Shown: in pieces, positions 8,826 to 17,789 of the stretch
Numbering within the stretch: the first letter of the stretch is position 1
Layout: each line of letters begins with the position of its first letter
DNA from: Secundilactobacillus silagincola
GTDB lineage: Bacteria; Bacillota; Bacilli; Lactobacillales; Lactobacillaceae
NCBI RefSeq assembly: GCF_002583405.1
Contig: NZ_BCMJ01000001.1
Coordinates: forward strand, 227,438-291,437
Length of the DNA: 64,000 nt
Direction of reading: 5' to 3'
The notes under the pieces: generated by a model
Told to the model about the DNA's origin: nothing
Database searches by the model: none
Seen by the model: only the letters and a program-made list of their open reading frames with translations
Program-made: the position numbers and the translations under genes

Positions 8826-10721
8826 ATGATTGAAGCCATCGTATTAGATTGGGCCGGGACGACTGTCGATTATGGCAGTCGCGCCCCCATCATTGCCTTT
8901 AAAAACGCCTTCGCTCACTTCGGCATTGGCCTGAGCGAAGAAACTATCCGCCAAGATGTTGGTCTGGATAAACTGACCCATGTCCGTAAAATTCTGCAGA
9001 TTCCTGAAATCGCAAACTCTTGGGAAACTCGTCAGCCAACCATCCCACTAACAAAAGCAACGGCAGAAATTTACGCTCAGTTTCAAATTGAAATTAACAA
9101 AGTACTGGCGGAAACTGCACAATTGAAGCCTGGAATGACGGACTTGATTAAGTTTGCCAACACTCACCATATTCAACTAGCGACAACGACCGGCTATACA
9201 CAAGTAATGCTGAACCAAATTTTACCTTTAGCCGCACAACAGGGGTACACACCCACATATAACATCACTTCTGAGCAAACCAATCACGTCGGCCGCCCTA
9301 AACCTGACATGGTGGCACTCGCTATGCAGAAGATGCACATCTCTGACCCCTCTCACGTCATTAAAGTTGGTGATACTGTCAATGATATTTTAGAGGGCAA
9401 AAACGCGGGAACAATTTCAATTGGGGTTGTTGACGGTGGTAATTTAATTGGCTTACCAAAACAAGCATTTGACCAGCTAAACATTGAACAGCGTGACCGT
9501 TACCGTGCTAAAGCCGCTGCAATTCTTAAAGAGGCGGGTGCTGACGAAATCATTAATAACATCGCTGATTTAATTCCTCTGATTGAATCGATTGATGATC
9601 AACAGCACGAGATGCCATTACTACTAACACCCGGCCCACTCACAACTAGCTTTACAGTGAAAGAAACCATGTTAGTTGACCATGGGACTTGGGATGATGA
9701 CTACAAGGAACTGACACAATGGGTTCGTCGTGAGTTAGTCACTCTCGGTCATGCTTCAAACGAGGAATACACAGCCGTCCTGATGCAAGGCAGCGGTAGC
9801 TTTGGTGTCGAGGCCGCTATTGGTACAGCGATTCCGAAAAGGGATGCCACGTTACTTATCGCTGCCAATGGCGCATATGGCGAACGAATGATTGAGATTG
9901 CTGATTATTTAGCAATTCCACACGTCGATCTCCACGTACCTGAGGATCAGGCAGTGACCCTGGGCGCAGTGGAAAAAGCGTTAACAGCACACCCAGAAGT
10001 GACCCACTTTGCAATGGTTCATTGCGAAACGACTACGGGCATTTTAAACCCGATCGAAACCATCATCCCGGCATTAACCGATAACGGCATCATCACCCTA
10101 GTTGATGCCATGTCTAGTTTTGGCGGTGTCCCAATCGACCTTGCACAGCTTCAAGTCGATTACCTGATCACCAGTTCAAATAAATGTGTTCAAGGTGTCC
10201 CCGGCTTCAGTGTAGTATTGGCCAAGAAAAACACTTTACAGGCTACTAAAGACAATGCTCGCTCGCTAGCACTAGATCTCTACGCACAATACCAGACCTT
10301 TGAAGAGCATGACGGTAAGTGGCGCTTTACTTCCCCAACCCACGTTGTCTACGCCTTTGCCGAAGCACTCCGTGAACTTGAACAAGAAGGCGGTGTTACT
10401 GCTCGAACTCACCGCTACCAAGCCAACGAGACCTTGCTACGTGAAGGTATGCAGGATCTTGGTTATGAATTAGTCATTGATGAAACCGTTCAGTCACCAA
10501 TTATCACATCGTTTAAGTACCCAACAGTTGATTTTAACTTCCAAGCATTTTATGAATATTTAAAAAACCGTGGCTTTATTATTTATCCCGGTAAGGTTTC
10601 AAAGTGCGATAGTTTTAGAATCGGTAATATTGGTGAAGTTTCGGCTGATGATATTAATCGACTGTTGAATCTGATTAAAACTTACACTAAAAAAGAATTA
10701 CAATTATCAGTTAATGATTAA
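8826..10721 (+). CDS. phnXW: Fused phosphonoacetaldehyde hydrolase and 2-aminoethylphosphonate transaminase
   Basis: One 631-residue polypeptide holding both steps of 2-aminoethylphosphonate breakdown. Residues 1-~260 are PhnX, a HAD enzyme: VLDWAGTTVDYG carries the nucleophile Asp, GLDKLTHVRKIL the family's Schiff-base lysine region, and KVGDTVNDILEG the metal-binding motif. It cleaves phosphonoacetaldehyde to acetaldehyde and phosphate. Residues ~265-631 are PhnW, a class V PLP transaminase: LLLTPGPLTTS near its start, ETTTGILNPI, and SSNKCVQGVPGF with the PLP lysine. It converts 2-aminoethylphosphonate plus pyruvate to phosphonoacetaldehyde plus alanine. The reading frame is continuous with a short linker (SIDDQQHEMP). 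GGAGG precedes the ATG. Last gene of the phosphonate operon, ending at a strong terminator. The fusion order X-W is the reverse of the reaction order. Confidence 0.93.
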   Translation: MIEAIVLDWAGTTVDYGSRAPIIAFKNAFAHFGIGLSEETIRQDVGLDKLTHVRKILQIPEIANSWETRQPTIPLTKATAEIYAQFQIEINKVLAETAQLKPGMTDLIKFANTHHIQLATTTGYTQVMLNQILPLAAQQGYTPTYNITSEQTNHVGRPKPDMVALAMQKMHISDPSHVIKVGDTVNDILEGKNAGTISIGVVDGGNLIGLPKQAFDQLNIEQRDRYRAKAAAILKEAGADEIINNIADLIPLIESIDDQQHEMPLLLTPGPLTTSFTVKETMLVDHGTWDDDYKELTQWVRRELVTLGHASNEEYTAVLMQGSGSFGVEAAIGTAIPKRDATLLIAANGAYGERMIEIADYLAIPHVDLHVPEDQAVTLGAVEKALTAHPEVTHFAMVHCETTTGILNPIETIIPALTDNGIITLVDAMSSFGGVPIDLAQLQVDYLITSSNKCVQGVPGFSVVLAKKNTLQATKDNARSLALDLYAQYQTFEEHDGKWRFTSPTHVVYAFAEALRELEQEGGVTARTHRYQANETLLREGMQDLGYELVIDETVQSPIITSFKYPTVDFNFQAFYEYLKNRGFIIYPGKVSKCDSFRIGNIGEVSADDINRLLNLIKTYTKKELQLSVND

Positions 10722-10779
10722 TACCATGTAGCTAATATGGGTTAAGAATATCCGAATTCAACAGGTATGCCTAATTGAT

Positions 10780-10820
10780 AAAAACACCACCAATCTTAAT
10801 TGAAAATTGGTGGTGTTTTT
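10780..10820 (+). terminator. Rho-independent terminator after the phosphonate operon
   Basis: Perfect inverted repeat AAACACCACCAAT / ATTGGTGGTGTTT with an 11-nt loop, flanked by A-run and T-run, so it can work on either strand. It lies 58 nt after the phnXW stop. Confidence 0.9.
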
Positions 10821-11215
10821 GAGTTTATTCAGACTTCTGACAGCTTAAGCGCACAATGCCGATGATTGATTTTTGTGAAATTAACTCAGACAAAATAAAT
10901 GATAATTCTTTTAACTTGGAAAAAAATTCAAAAAAATATTGTGGGGTATACCAATTTGCTAATTTCTAACTTATAGTAACCATACCAAAAATACTAAACG
11001 TTGACTTGTGAACGTGACTTGTTTGGTGACGCTTTATGTGACTAAATTAACATGATTTTACTCATCTCCAAGTAACTATAATTGCTATCCTATCCAAATT
11101 ATGAAATCGCTTTAAAAACTAATTTACAGGCAATGTAAACGTTTGTGTTTTTTTGATAAACGTATACAATTGGGATTGTCAAAAAGCTATTATTAATACG
11201 TTAGGAGAGATTATT
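10821..11215 (+). promoter_or_regulatory. Intergenic leader of the sugar transporter with cre-like site and promoter
   Basis: This 395-nt stretch has no convincing gene. Near its right end is TGTAAACGTTTGTG (11134-11147), a cre/LacI-type operator with a degenerate right end. A -10 TACAAT at 11165 follows a weak -35 (TTTGTG, 11142), so the operator would cover the -35 box. A second operator-like AAACGTATACA (11158-11168) overlaps the -10. The placement suggests catabolite or LacI-type repression of the sugar transporter. The remainder is AT-rich without visible structure. Confidence 0.45.
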
Positions 11216-12619
11216 GTGCGTGTACGTCATTTAAGTACTTTCTTTATTTTCACATTCGGCGCACTGGGTGGACTCTTATTTGGCTTTGATACTGGTATTA
11301 TTTCAGGTGCTTCATCCCTGATTGAAGCCAATTTCAGCCTAAACATTGAACAGACTGGTTTTATTACTTCATCCGTTCTAATTGGTTCCTCAGTAGGTGC
11401 TTTGTCAATTGGTTCTTTATCAGATAAGTTTGGCCGGAAACGGCTCTTACTTTTTGCTTCTATCCTCTTCTTACTTGGTTCAGGATTATCAATGACCGCT
11501 TCAGGATTTGTTTCAATGGTTGTTGCCCGGATCATCTTAGGGTTTGCCGTTGGTTCTGCCTCAGCATTAACACCAGCTTACTTAGCTGAACTTGCCGATG
11601 CACCTCACCGTGGTTCACTTGGGACTATGTTCCAATTGATGGTTACGGCTGGTATCCTGTTAGCTTACGTCTCAAACTTAGGTTTCTTGGGACATAACTT
11701 GTTAGGTATCCGTGACTGGCGGTGGATGTTAGGATCAGCTTTGATTCCCGCACTTTGTTTGTTCTTCGGTTCAATCATCCTACCAGAATCGCCAAGATAT
11801 TTGGTTGAAAAAGGTAAGATCGATGAAGCTCGCGAAGTCTTACACGACTTACGTGCTAAGACCAACGAAGATCCCGACAAGGAATTAGCTGACATTCAAG
11901 CCGTTGCTAATCAGCCTAAAGGCGGCATTAAGGAATTATTCACCTTTGCCCGTCCAGCTGTTGGTGTTGCCATTGGTTTAATGCTCCTACAACAATTAGT
12001 CGGTATTAACTCAGTTATTTACTTCTTACCACAAGTCTTTATTAAAGGATTTGGTTTCCCCGATGGTGACGCGATTTGGGTTTCCGTTGGTATTGGGATC
12101 GTCAACTTCGTCTTCACGGTTGTCGCATATAAGATCATGGACAAGTTTAACCGGAAGACTATCTTGCTTTTCGGTTCAATCGTCATGACAATTTCAATTT
12201 TCATCTTAGCATTCATGAACTTCACTATGAGCGTTAAGGCTGTCGCCGTACCAACAATGATTTTAATTGCCCTCTATATTATCGGTTTCGCGATTTCATG
12301 GGGCCCTGTTTGCTGGTTGATGCTAGGCGAAATCTTCCCATTGAACGTTCGTGGAATTGGTAATTCAATCGGTTCAGCTGCTAACTGGATTGGTAACTTC
12401 ATCGTTTCACAATTCTTCTTGGTATTGTTGAACTACTTCCACAACAACGTTGGTGGCCCATTCTTAGTCTTTGGTTTCTTCGCCATCGTTTCAATCTTCT
12501 TCGTTATCTACGCGGTTCCAGAAACCCGTGGTAAGACACTTGAAGAGATCGAAATGGAAATGCGTCATAAAGAAGCCGATAAACAAGCTAAAAAAGCTGC
12601 AAAGGACGCTACAAACTAG
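11216..12619 (+). CDS. MFS sugar:proton symporter (XylE/AraE/GlcP family)
   Basis: A 467-residue membrane transporter with 12 predicted helices. Sugar-porter signatures are present: GGLLFGFDTGIISGA in helix 1, DKFGRKRLLL between helices 2 and 3, PESPRYLVEKGK before the central loop, QQLVGINSVIYF in helix 7 and VPETRGKTLEEIE at the C-terminus. Substrate within the family (xylose, arabinose, galactose, glucose) cannot be told. GTG at 11216 is chosen as start because AGGAG lies 9 nt upstream and MFS homology begins right after. An upstream TTG in frame overlaps the promoter region. Single gene, with a conserved 3' element and terminator downstream. Confidence 0.9.
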   Translation: MRVRHLSTFFIFTFGALGGLLFGFDTGIISGASSLIEANFSLNIEQTGFITSSVLIGSSVGALSIGSLSDKFGRKRLLLFASILFLLGSGLSMTASGFVSMVVARIILGFAVGSASALTPAYLAELADAPHRGSLGTMFQLMVTAGILLAYVSNLGFLGHNLLGIRDWRWMLGSALIPALCLFFGSIILPESPRYLVEKGKIDEAREVLHDLRAKTNEDPDKELADIQAVANQPKGGIKELFTFARPAVGVAIGLMLLQQLVGINSVIYFLPQVFIKGFGFPDGDAIWVSVGIGIVNFVFTVVAYKIMDKFNRKTILLFGSIVMTISIFILAFMNFTMSVKAVAVPTMILIALYIIGFAISWGPVCWLMLGEIFPLNVRGIGNSIGSAANWIGNFIVSQFFLVLLNYFHNNVGGPFLVFGFFAIVSIFFVIYAVPETRGKTLEEIEMEMRHKEADKQAKKAAKDATN

Positions 12620-12644
12620 CTATCCATCAACTTGAACTAAAAAT

Positions 12645-12733
12645 GCGAGTGTGTGACAAAACTCGGTAGATTCTAGAATTTAACGTAAATGACCCCCATT
12701 CCGATGTACTTTGTCGGGATGGGGGTTATTTGC
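12645..12733 (+). repeat. Copy B of the conserved 3'-UTR element with terminator hairpin
   Basis: After the transporter stop comes GAGTGTGTGACAAAACTCGG then TAGATTCTAGAATTTAA, followed by a hairpin with arms GTAAATGACCCCCATTCCGA and TCGGGATGGGGGTTATTTGC (12684-12732). The flank matches copies A, C and D; this copy is on the plus strand because its gene is. The long stem is a probable terminator. Confidence 0.75.
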
Positions 12734-12996
12734 GCTAAATGGCAAGAATCTGAGTTTTGGCGCATGATTAGGCTATATCGACGCATTGAATCAAAGTACC
12801 ATCATGACTAATCTCAGCTAAAAATTAGATTGAAATACTTACCAACATAAACTTATGGCACAACCTCGTATTTTTTTGACTCATAAATAAATTGCCCATT
12901 CACATCTCTTAGATGGAAACTGCGCTATAAATCTGATACTATATAGGAACTGATTCTCATTTCCCGATTTCGACAACAAAAAAGTGAGGTACTAAC
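12734..12996. other. Intergenic stretch before the ABC-F gene
   Basis: The 3' element ends at 12733; from there to the ABC-F start no ORF, RNA or repeat could be supported. A GATACTATATAGG stretch at about 12940 could be the -10 region of the ABC-F promoter. Confidence 0.3.
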
Positions 12997-14619
12997 TTGT
13001 TAACTGTAACCAATGTGTCCATGAGTTTCTCGGACCGCAAACTGTATGATGACGTTAATTTAAAGTTTACTCCCGGCAACTGTTACGGCATTATTGGTGC
13101 TAACGGAGCCGGCAAGTCAACTTTTCTTAAAATTTTGGAGGGTCAACTAGCTCCCACTACTGGGAATGTTTCATTGGGCCCTAACGAACGAATGAGTAGT
13201 TTAAAACAAGATCACTTTGCTTTTGACGATCAAACGGTGTTAAACACCGTCCTTCAAGGTCATGAACATCTCTATCAAGTGATGACCGAAAAAGACGCTC
13301 TGTATGCTAAACCCGATTTTAGCGATGCAGACGGCATCAAAGCCGCCGAACTTGAAGGCGAATTTGCTGAAATGGACGGCTGGAACGCTGAAAGTGATGC
13401 CAGTCAATTACTGCAATCAATGGGCATCCCAGAGGACCAACATCAAACGTTAATGAAAGATTTGCCAGAGAGCGAAAAAATCAAAGTTTTACTGGCTCAA
13501 GCCCTGTTTGGTAAACCAGATGTGCTGCTATTAGACGAACCTACTAACGGTTTGGATCCCATGACAATTAGCTGGCTGGAAAACTTTCTTGCTGACTATG
13601 AAAACACCGTCTTAGTCGTCAGCCATGACCGTCACTTCTTAAACAGTGTATGTACACATATGTGCGACGTTGATTTTGGCAAAATTCAGCTCTTCGTTGG
13701 TAACTATGATTTCTGGCTGCAAAGTTCAGAACTTGCCTTAAAACTGCGTAATCAAGCTAACTCTAAAAAAGAAGAACAAATCAAACAACTACAAGACTTT
13801 ATTGCTCGTTTCTCAGCCAATGCTTCAAAGTCTAAACAAGCCACTTCCCGGAAAAAGCAACTCGATAAGATCACGCTGGATGATATCAAACCCAGCTCGC
13901 GTAAGTACCCGTTCATCAAATTTACACCTGAACGCGAACTTGGCAATGATTTTCTGCGAGTTGAAAACGTCAGTAAGACTATCGACGGCCACCAAATCTT
14001 AGAGAACGTCAACTTTCTTCTCCGTCCTGGTGATAAGGCAGCCTTGATTTCCCGTTCTGACGTGACAACCAGCGTGCTGATGCAATTACTAGCAGGCACC
14101 TTAGAACCTGATACTGGTTCAATTACATGGGGTGTTACAACTAATCGTGCTTATATGCCAAAGGACTTGAACCCAGAGTTTAGTAACGATAAGCTAAATA
14201 TCTTAGAATGGCTTCGTCAATACGCCAGCAAAGAAGAAAGCGACAACACCTTCTTACGTGGCTTCCTTGGCCAAATGCTGTTCAAAGGTGACGAAGTTCT
14301 GAAAGAAGTCCCCGTTCTTTCTGGGGGCGAAAAAGTCCGTAGTTACCTCTCTAAATTGATGCTGAGTAAGGCAAACGTCCTCTTATTGGACGATCCCACT
14401 AACCACTTGGACCTTGAAAGCATCACAAGTTTAAACGACGCTCTGATTGATTTTAGCGGTTCTATGGTCTTCACCAGCCATGATCACGAATTCATTCAAA
14501 CCATTGCCAACCATATTATCGAAGTAGGTCCTAAAGGCGTTGTTGACCGCGCCGACACCACCTATGATGATTTTATGGCTCACGAAGTTGCTCAAGCACA
14601 AGTCGCAAAAATTTATTAA
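12997..14619 (+). CDS. ABC-F ATPase (YkpA/YbiT-like), with one degenerate ATP site
   Basis: A 540-residue soluble protein with two ABC domains joined by a charged linker; ABC-F proteins bind the ribosome and modulate translation or protect from antibiotics. Domain 1 has Walker A GANGAGKST and Walker B VLLLDEPTNGLDP, but its signature is LPESEKIKV instead of LSGGEKQ. Domain 2 has no Walker A (SRSDVTTSVLMQLL stands there), while its signature LSGGEKVRS and Walker B VLLLDDPTNHLD are good. In a head-to-tail ABC pair this leaves site I (Walker A of 1, signature of 2) intact and site II degenerate. The linker KSKQATSRKKQLDKITLDDI resembles YkpA. The start is TTG, with GAGG 8 nt upstream. Single gene. 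Confidence 0.88.
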   Translation: MLTVTNVSMSFSDRKLYDDVNLKFTPGNCYGIIGANGAGKSTFLKILEGQLAPTTGNVSLGPNERMSSLKQDHFAFDDQTVLNTVLQGHEHLYQVMTEKDALYAKPDFSDADGIKAAELEGEFAEMDGWNAESDASQLLQSMGIPEDQHQTLMKDLPESEKIKVLLAQALFGKPDVLLLDEPTNGLDPMTISWLENFLADYENTVLVVSHDRHFLNSVCTHMCDVDFGKIQLFVGNYDFWLQSSELALKLRNQANSKKEEQIKQLQDFIARFSANASKSKQATSRKKQLDKITLDDIKPSSRKYPFIKFTPERELGNDFLRVENVSKTIDGHQILENVNFLLRPGDKAALISRSDVTTSVLMQLLAGTLEPDTGSITWGVTTNRAYMPKDLNPEFSNDKLNILEWLRQYASKEESDNTFLRGFLGQMLFKGDEVLKEVPVLSGGEKVRSYLSKLMLSKANVLLLDDPTNHLDLESITSLNDALIDFSGSMVFTSHDHEFIQTIANHIIEVGPKGVVDRADTTYDDFMAHEVAQAQVAKIY

Positions 14620-14770
14620 ACAGAAACACTAAATAAAGCTGGTAGCATAAGTTTATATTGATAAAAGTTTCATTTGGCTTCTTGACTGAAACACCATTAA
14701 TAATTTGCTTTTGTTCAACACTTTCATCTAGTCTAAACCTGCGCCACAACTAAGATTCCGGCCATTTAGC

Positions 14771-14858
14771 ACAAAAAAGCGTATTCCGAAAAAGTTCGGA
14801 ATACGCTTTTTGTGGTTAAATTCTGGAATCTACCGAGTTATGTCACACTCTTATTTTT
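14771..14858 (-). repeat. Copy C of the conserved 3'-UTR element with terminator hairpin
   Basis: Directly after the stop of the 14859-15320 gene, minus strand: AATAAGAGTGTGACATAACT then CGGTAGATTCCAGAATTTAA, followed by a perfect 17-bp hairpin (AAAAAGCGTATTCCGAA / TTCGGAATACGCTTTTT, 14773-14811). Flank shared with copies A, B and D. The hairpin has T-runs on both sides and could also stop the ABC-F transcript. Confidence 0.8.
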
Positions 14859-15320
14859 TTAGTGTTCCTGTTTAATCTTAAAATAACTCCCCCGGATAGT
14901 ACCGGCTAGCTTAGATTTTTGACGCGCGAATTTAAATTTATCAGCTAATTCTGCTGGGACTTCCATACCGTCAGATAGTTTAAACCCAACTGCTCGCTTA
15001 CCCTCTGGATCTAACGCATACATCACGTTGATTGCTAAGCCGCTTTCATAGAAAACATAGGTCCACTTAGTCCCTTCAACTTCAAACTGAGAAACTTCCA
15101 GTGGTTTAGATTGGATTTTTAAATCTCTTTCTGATAACACGTCATCCACATAAGCCACTAACTCCGGACGTTCACTAGCAGGCTCCGTAACGTATTCATG
15201 CTTATATTTATTCCAAAAATAGCGTGCTTCATTAGCTCGTAACCCTGCTAATGCTGGTGCAACTGGCGATGATTCTAACCCCACCTGCTCAACGTTTTTA
15301 AAATCAACTTTATAGCTCAT
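14859..15320 (-). CDS. Conserved hypothetical protein
   Basis: A 153-residue soluble, charged protein not recognised as any characterised family. It has no signal peptide or membrane segment. Lysine- and glutamate-rich; an aromatic patch TKWTYVFYESGLAINVMYAL lies in the middle (about residues 85-105), possibly a beta-hairpin, and the C-terminus is basic (KSKLAGTIRGSYFKIKQE). The ATG lacks a strong Shine-Dalgarno sequence. Single gene followed immediately by the conserved 3' element. Confidence 0.7.
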   Translation of the reverse strand: MSYKVDFKNVEQVGLESSPVAPALAGLRANEARYFWNKYKHEYVTEPASERPELVAYVDDVLSERDLKIQSKPLEVSQFEVEGTKWTYVFYESGLAINVMYALDPEGKRAVGFKLSDGMEVPAELADKFKFARQKSKLAGTIRGSYFKIKQEH

Positions 15321-15426
15321 TATTTTACCCCATTTATCTCATTTTATAACCGGCTAATCGTACAAATAAAATCACTTCAAAGTATAGTGGTTCCACCTGA
15401 AAATTACTACGCTTTTATTTAACAAA

Positions 15427-15442
15427 TGTTTCACATGAAACA
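15427..15442. other. parS-like palindrome variant
   Basis: TGTTTCACATGAAACA, one base away from the Firmicutes parS consensus TGTTNCACGTGAAACA (central CG is CA). It is intergenic, between the phosphatase terminator and the 14859-15320 gene. Same 16-mer at 63864. Confidence 0.45.
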
Positions 15443-15462
15443 TTTTGCCATTAACAAACACC

Positions 15463-15502
15463 AAAAAAGTCACCCTTCAGGTATTTCACTGAAAGGTGGC
15501 TT
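15463..15502 (-). terminator. Rho-independent terminator at the end of the extended pdu operon
   Basis: On the minus strand AGCCACCTTTCAG / CTGAAGGGTGACT form a hairpin with an 8-nt loop followed by a T-run. It lies about 40 nt after the phosphatase stop and is the first clear terminator after pduA, suggesting a transcript of some 16 kb. Confidence 0.75.
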
Positions 15503-15539
15503 CAATCGTACCAATTGTTCATTTAAAATTACCATTCCC

Positions 15540-16331
15540 CTACTCTAGGTAGATGGCTCGTAAGTGTTGAATGTCAGTATCGCTGAGTTGGACGATATCG
15601 CGTAAATACGCATTCATACCGCCAAACTCGTAGTTAATCAGAGTCATGGCCTGATCATAATAATCCTCCTGCACCGTGGATAAGTCATGAATCGAACTTA
15701 TAAAGTTCTGGTTCAAATGAGCTTGCTTTGCATCGTTGATTCGCTGATGTAACCGATCGACAAGAAATTTATTTGTCAGCAAGTAATCTTGCTTCACGTC
15801 TTCTGGGGCAACGCCCAGCGCAAACAGAATCAGCCAACTCGTTAATCCTGTTCGATCTTTTCCTGCTGAGCAGTGAAAGAGAACAGTCTCCTCATTACCA
15901 TGAGCAAGTAAATAAGCAAATACCTGACGCATCGCGGATTGCGAGTGTTTATTAATCACAAGTTTACGGTAAACGTACAGCATCCGCAGATAACCACTAC
16001 GGGTACTGCTTGAGTAAAATTTGTTTAACTCATTCACCGTTTCAGTACTCTCTGTATCATCGTTATCCAAACACGGGAAGTGAACAAATTTGATCCCAGA
16101 AGGAATTAAATCAGGATACTTTTCAAGTTCTGCACTAGACCGTAAATCGATATCAACTGTAACACCATAGTCTAACAGTTGTTGTTGACCAATGGGTGTT
16201 AATTCGGACAAATGACCGGCTCTTATTAATTTATGATACTTGACAGTTCTGCCATCACAAGTGACGTGACCGCCGAGATCTCGACAGTTCAGTGCACCTG
16301 ATATTGGAATTGCCTCATTGTATCGTGTCAT
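15540..16331 (-). CDS. Tyrosine/dual-specificity protein phosphatase
   Basis: A 263-residue protein phosphatase of the bacterial Tyr-phosphatase (LipA/MptpB-like) type. The active-site P-loop is FHCSAGKDRTGLT with catalytic Cys and Arg, preceded by the N-terminal GALNCRDLGG typical of the family. Targets may be phosphoproteins or phosphoinositides; unknown here. The ATG at 16331 is preferred: GAAGG lies 9 nt upstream, while the GTG at 16340 abuts it. It follows the flavin oxidoreductase gene by about 18 nt, so it is probably the last gene of the pdu transcript, though a functional link to propanediol use is not evident. Confidence 0.87.
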   Translation of the reverse strand: MTRYNEAIPISGALNCRDLGGHVTCDGRTVKYHKLIRAGHLSELTPIGQQQLLDYGVTVDIDLRSSAELEKYPDLIPSGIKFVHFPCLDNDDTESTETVNELNKFYSSSTRSGYLRMLYVYRKLVINKHSQSAMRQVFAYLLAHGNEETVLFHCSAGKDRTGLTSWLILFALGVAPEDVKQDYLLTNKFLVDRLHQRINDAKQAHLNQNFISSIHDLSTVQEDYYDQAMTLINYEFGGMNAYLRDIVQLSDTDIQHLRAIYLE

Positions 16332-16349
16332 TAATATCACCCTTCACCG

Positions 16350-17402
16350 TTACAGATTCAATGTTGTATATGGAATCACAGTTCCAGTGACAGTGGATTC
16401 CGGCTGGATACCTGGATTACGCATCTGACCGGGCCAGTTGGGTTGCTTTAAGAACTTTGTCCCGACGGCAAACATGTCACCGGAAGCCCGTTCAAACGCA
16501 AACTGTGTCCCAAGATGACCCGATACAATAACAGGTAAATCACCAACCGCCTGCTTAACAATGTCAGCGATTCGTAAATCTGACAAAGCATCACAGGTAA
16601 TCGAGGTCTGATCGTACTGGCGCAATGAAAGACTAAGATAGTCGATTCCAAGCTTACCAAGTACTTGCATTAAAACAAGGTCATCACCTAATTTTAATGC
16701 ACCAGGTTCAAATTCTTCCGGAGAGATACGATAGCCAACAATGAACCCTGGCTTGTGCGCACGTGCCGTATCGAGAACACGCTTTGTTGTTTGGGCACAG
16801 AACCGAATCCGGTTTTCAAGTGAGCCGCCATATTCGTCGGTTCGAAGATTTGACAGCGGTGACATGAATTGCTGGAACAAAAAGGTATTTGCCCCGTGCA
16901 GTTCAACACCGTCAAACCCAGCTTGAATCGCGCGAACAGTAGCTGCTTCAAACTGATGAATCACCGTTTCAATATCTGTCTTTGTCATCGCTTTTGGTAG
17001 ATCAACTTCACCGTGTGCAGCCCTAACTTCACTGGGTGCAAGTACCGGAGCGCCTTTTAAGACGTATTCATTGGTCATTCGACCAGCATGAACCAGCTGC
17101 AGAATTGCTTTACTGCCACCTTGGTGAATCACTGTCGCGAGCTTTTTCAGACCATCAATTTTACTGTCATCGGCAACGCTAATCGCCCCATACGCAGTGT
17201 TTGCTGAGTCTGAAATGTAAGCCGATCCGATAACATCTAGACCAACGTACTTTGCTCGCGCCTTATGAAACTTAAGGTCGTTAAGGCTAACAGATCCATC
17301 AAATAACGATGATTGCATGTTCAAGGGCGCCAAAACAAGGCGATTACGAAGCGTCACACGCTTGTTAAGTTCATATGGACTGAATATTTGATCAATTTTC
17401 AT
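16350..17402 (-). CDS. NADH:flavin oxidoreductase, old yellow enzyme family
   Basis: A 350-residue FMN enzyme that reduces activated C=C bonds or related electrophiles. The TIM-barrel start ITLRN-type segment is RVTLRNRLVLAPLNMQSSL; substrate-binding His and Asn appear in GVELHGANTFLFQQFMSPLS; NLRTDEYGGSLENRIRF is the OYE signature; and VIVSGHLGTQ binds phosphate of FMN. GGAG precedes the ATG. It begins 15 nt after pduU, so it is probably co-transcribed with the pdu genes, possibly to handle reactive unsaturated aldehydes such as acrolein formed from 3-hydroxypropionaldehyde; that role is inference. Confidence 0.88.
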   Translation of the reverse strand: MKIDQIFSPYELNKRVTLRNRLVLAPLNMQSSLFDGSVSLNDLKFHKARAKYVGLDVIGSAYISDSANTAYGAISVADDSKIDGLKKLATVIHQGGSKAILQLVHAGRMTNEYVLKGAPVLAPSEVRAAHGEVDLPKAMTKTDIETVIHQFEAATVRAIQAGFDGVELHGANTFLFQQFMSPLSNLRTDEYGGSLENRIRFCAQTTKRVLDTARAHKPGFIVGYRISPEEFEPGALKLGDDLVLMQVLGKLGIDYLSLSLRQYDQTSITCDALSDLRIADIVKQAVGDLPVIVSGHLGTQFAFERASGDMFAVGTKFLKQPNWPGQMRNPGIQPESTVTGTVIPYTTLNL

Positions 17403-17417
17403 ATAACCACTCCATAC

Positions 17418-17762
17418 TTAAGTTCTTGTAATGTCAGGAATATCAAAGCCAAGTAACGTGTGCAATTTCTCAATCACCTGTGTTAACGCTGATTCAACCT
17501 CAGAAACTTCCCCAACCATCACAACAGAGCCACTAAAACGATCAATGAATCCTAATTGAACGTTGCTTGACTTGGTGGCAATATCGCCGGCAATAATGGA
17601 AGCTTCACTTGGCGTAATCGTTAAAATTCCTAACGCATTTTTGTGAATTTGAATACCAAGTTTCTCGTAAATGTCTTCGGTAGGATTTGCAACGATGTGA
17701 GCCAGCGTAACTTGTTTACCTGGGACGTATTCTTGAATCGTACGCTCAATATTCCTAGTCAT
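17418..17762 (-). CDS. pduU: Bacterial microcompartment shell protein PduU
   Basis: A 114-residue circularly permuted BMC-domain shell protein. An N-terminal extension ([20 protein letters not shown]) provides the beta-strand that forms the PduU barrel, followed by [20 protein letters not shown] and [20 protein letters not shown]. Hexamer in the microcompartment shell. Length matches Salmonella PduU (about 116). A strong AAGGGGG precedes the ATG. It is the last recognisable pdu gene. Confidence 0.9.
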   Translation of the reverse strand: MTRNIERTIQEYVPGKQVTLAHIVANPTEDIYEKLGIQIHKNALGILTITPSEASIIAGDIATKSSNVQLGFIDRFSGSVVMVGEVSEVESALTQVIEKLHTLLGFDIPDITRT

Positions 17763-17789
17763 TACTGAACCCCCTTCGTCACGACTGTT

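Noticed and set aside
8826-10721. PhnX-PhnW fusion as an assembly artefact
   Set aside because: Continuous frame with a plausible linker, both catalytic domains complete, and one upstream ribosome binding site; nothing suggests a missing stop.
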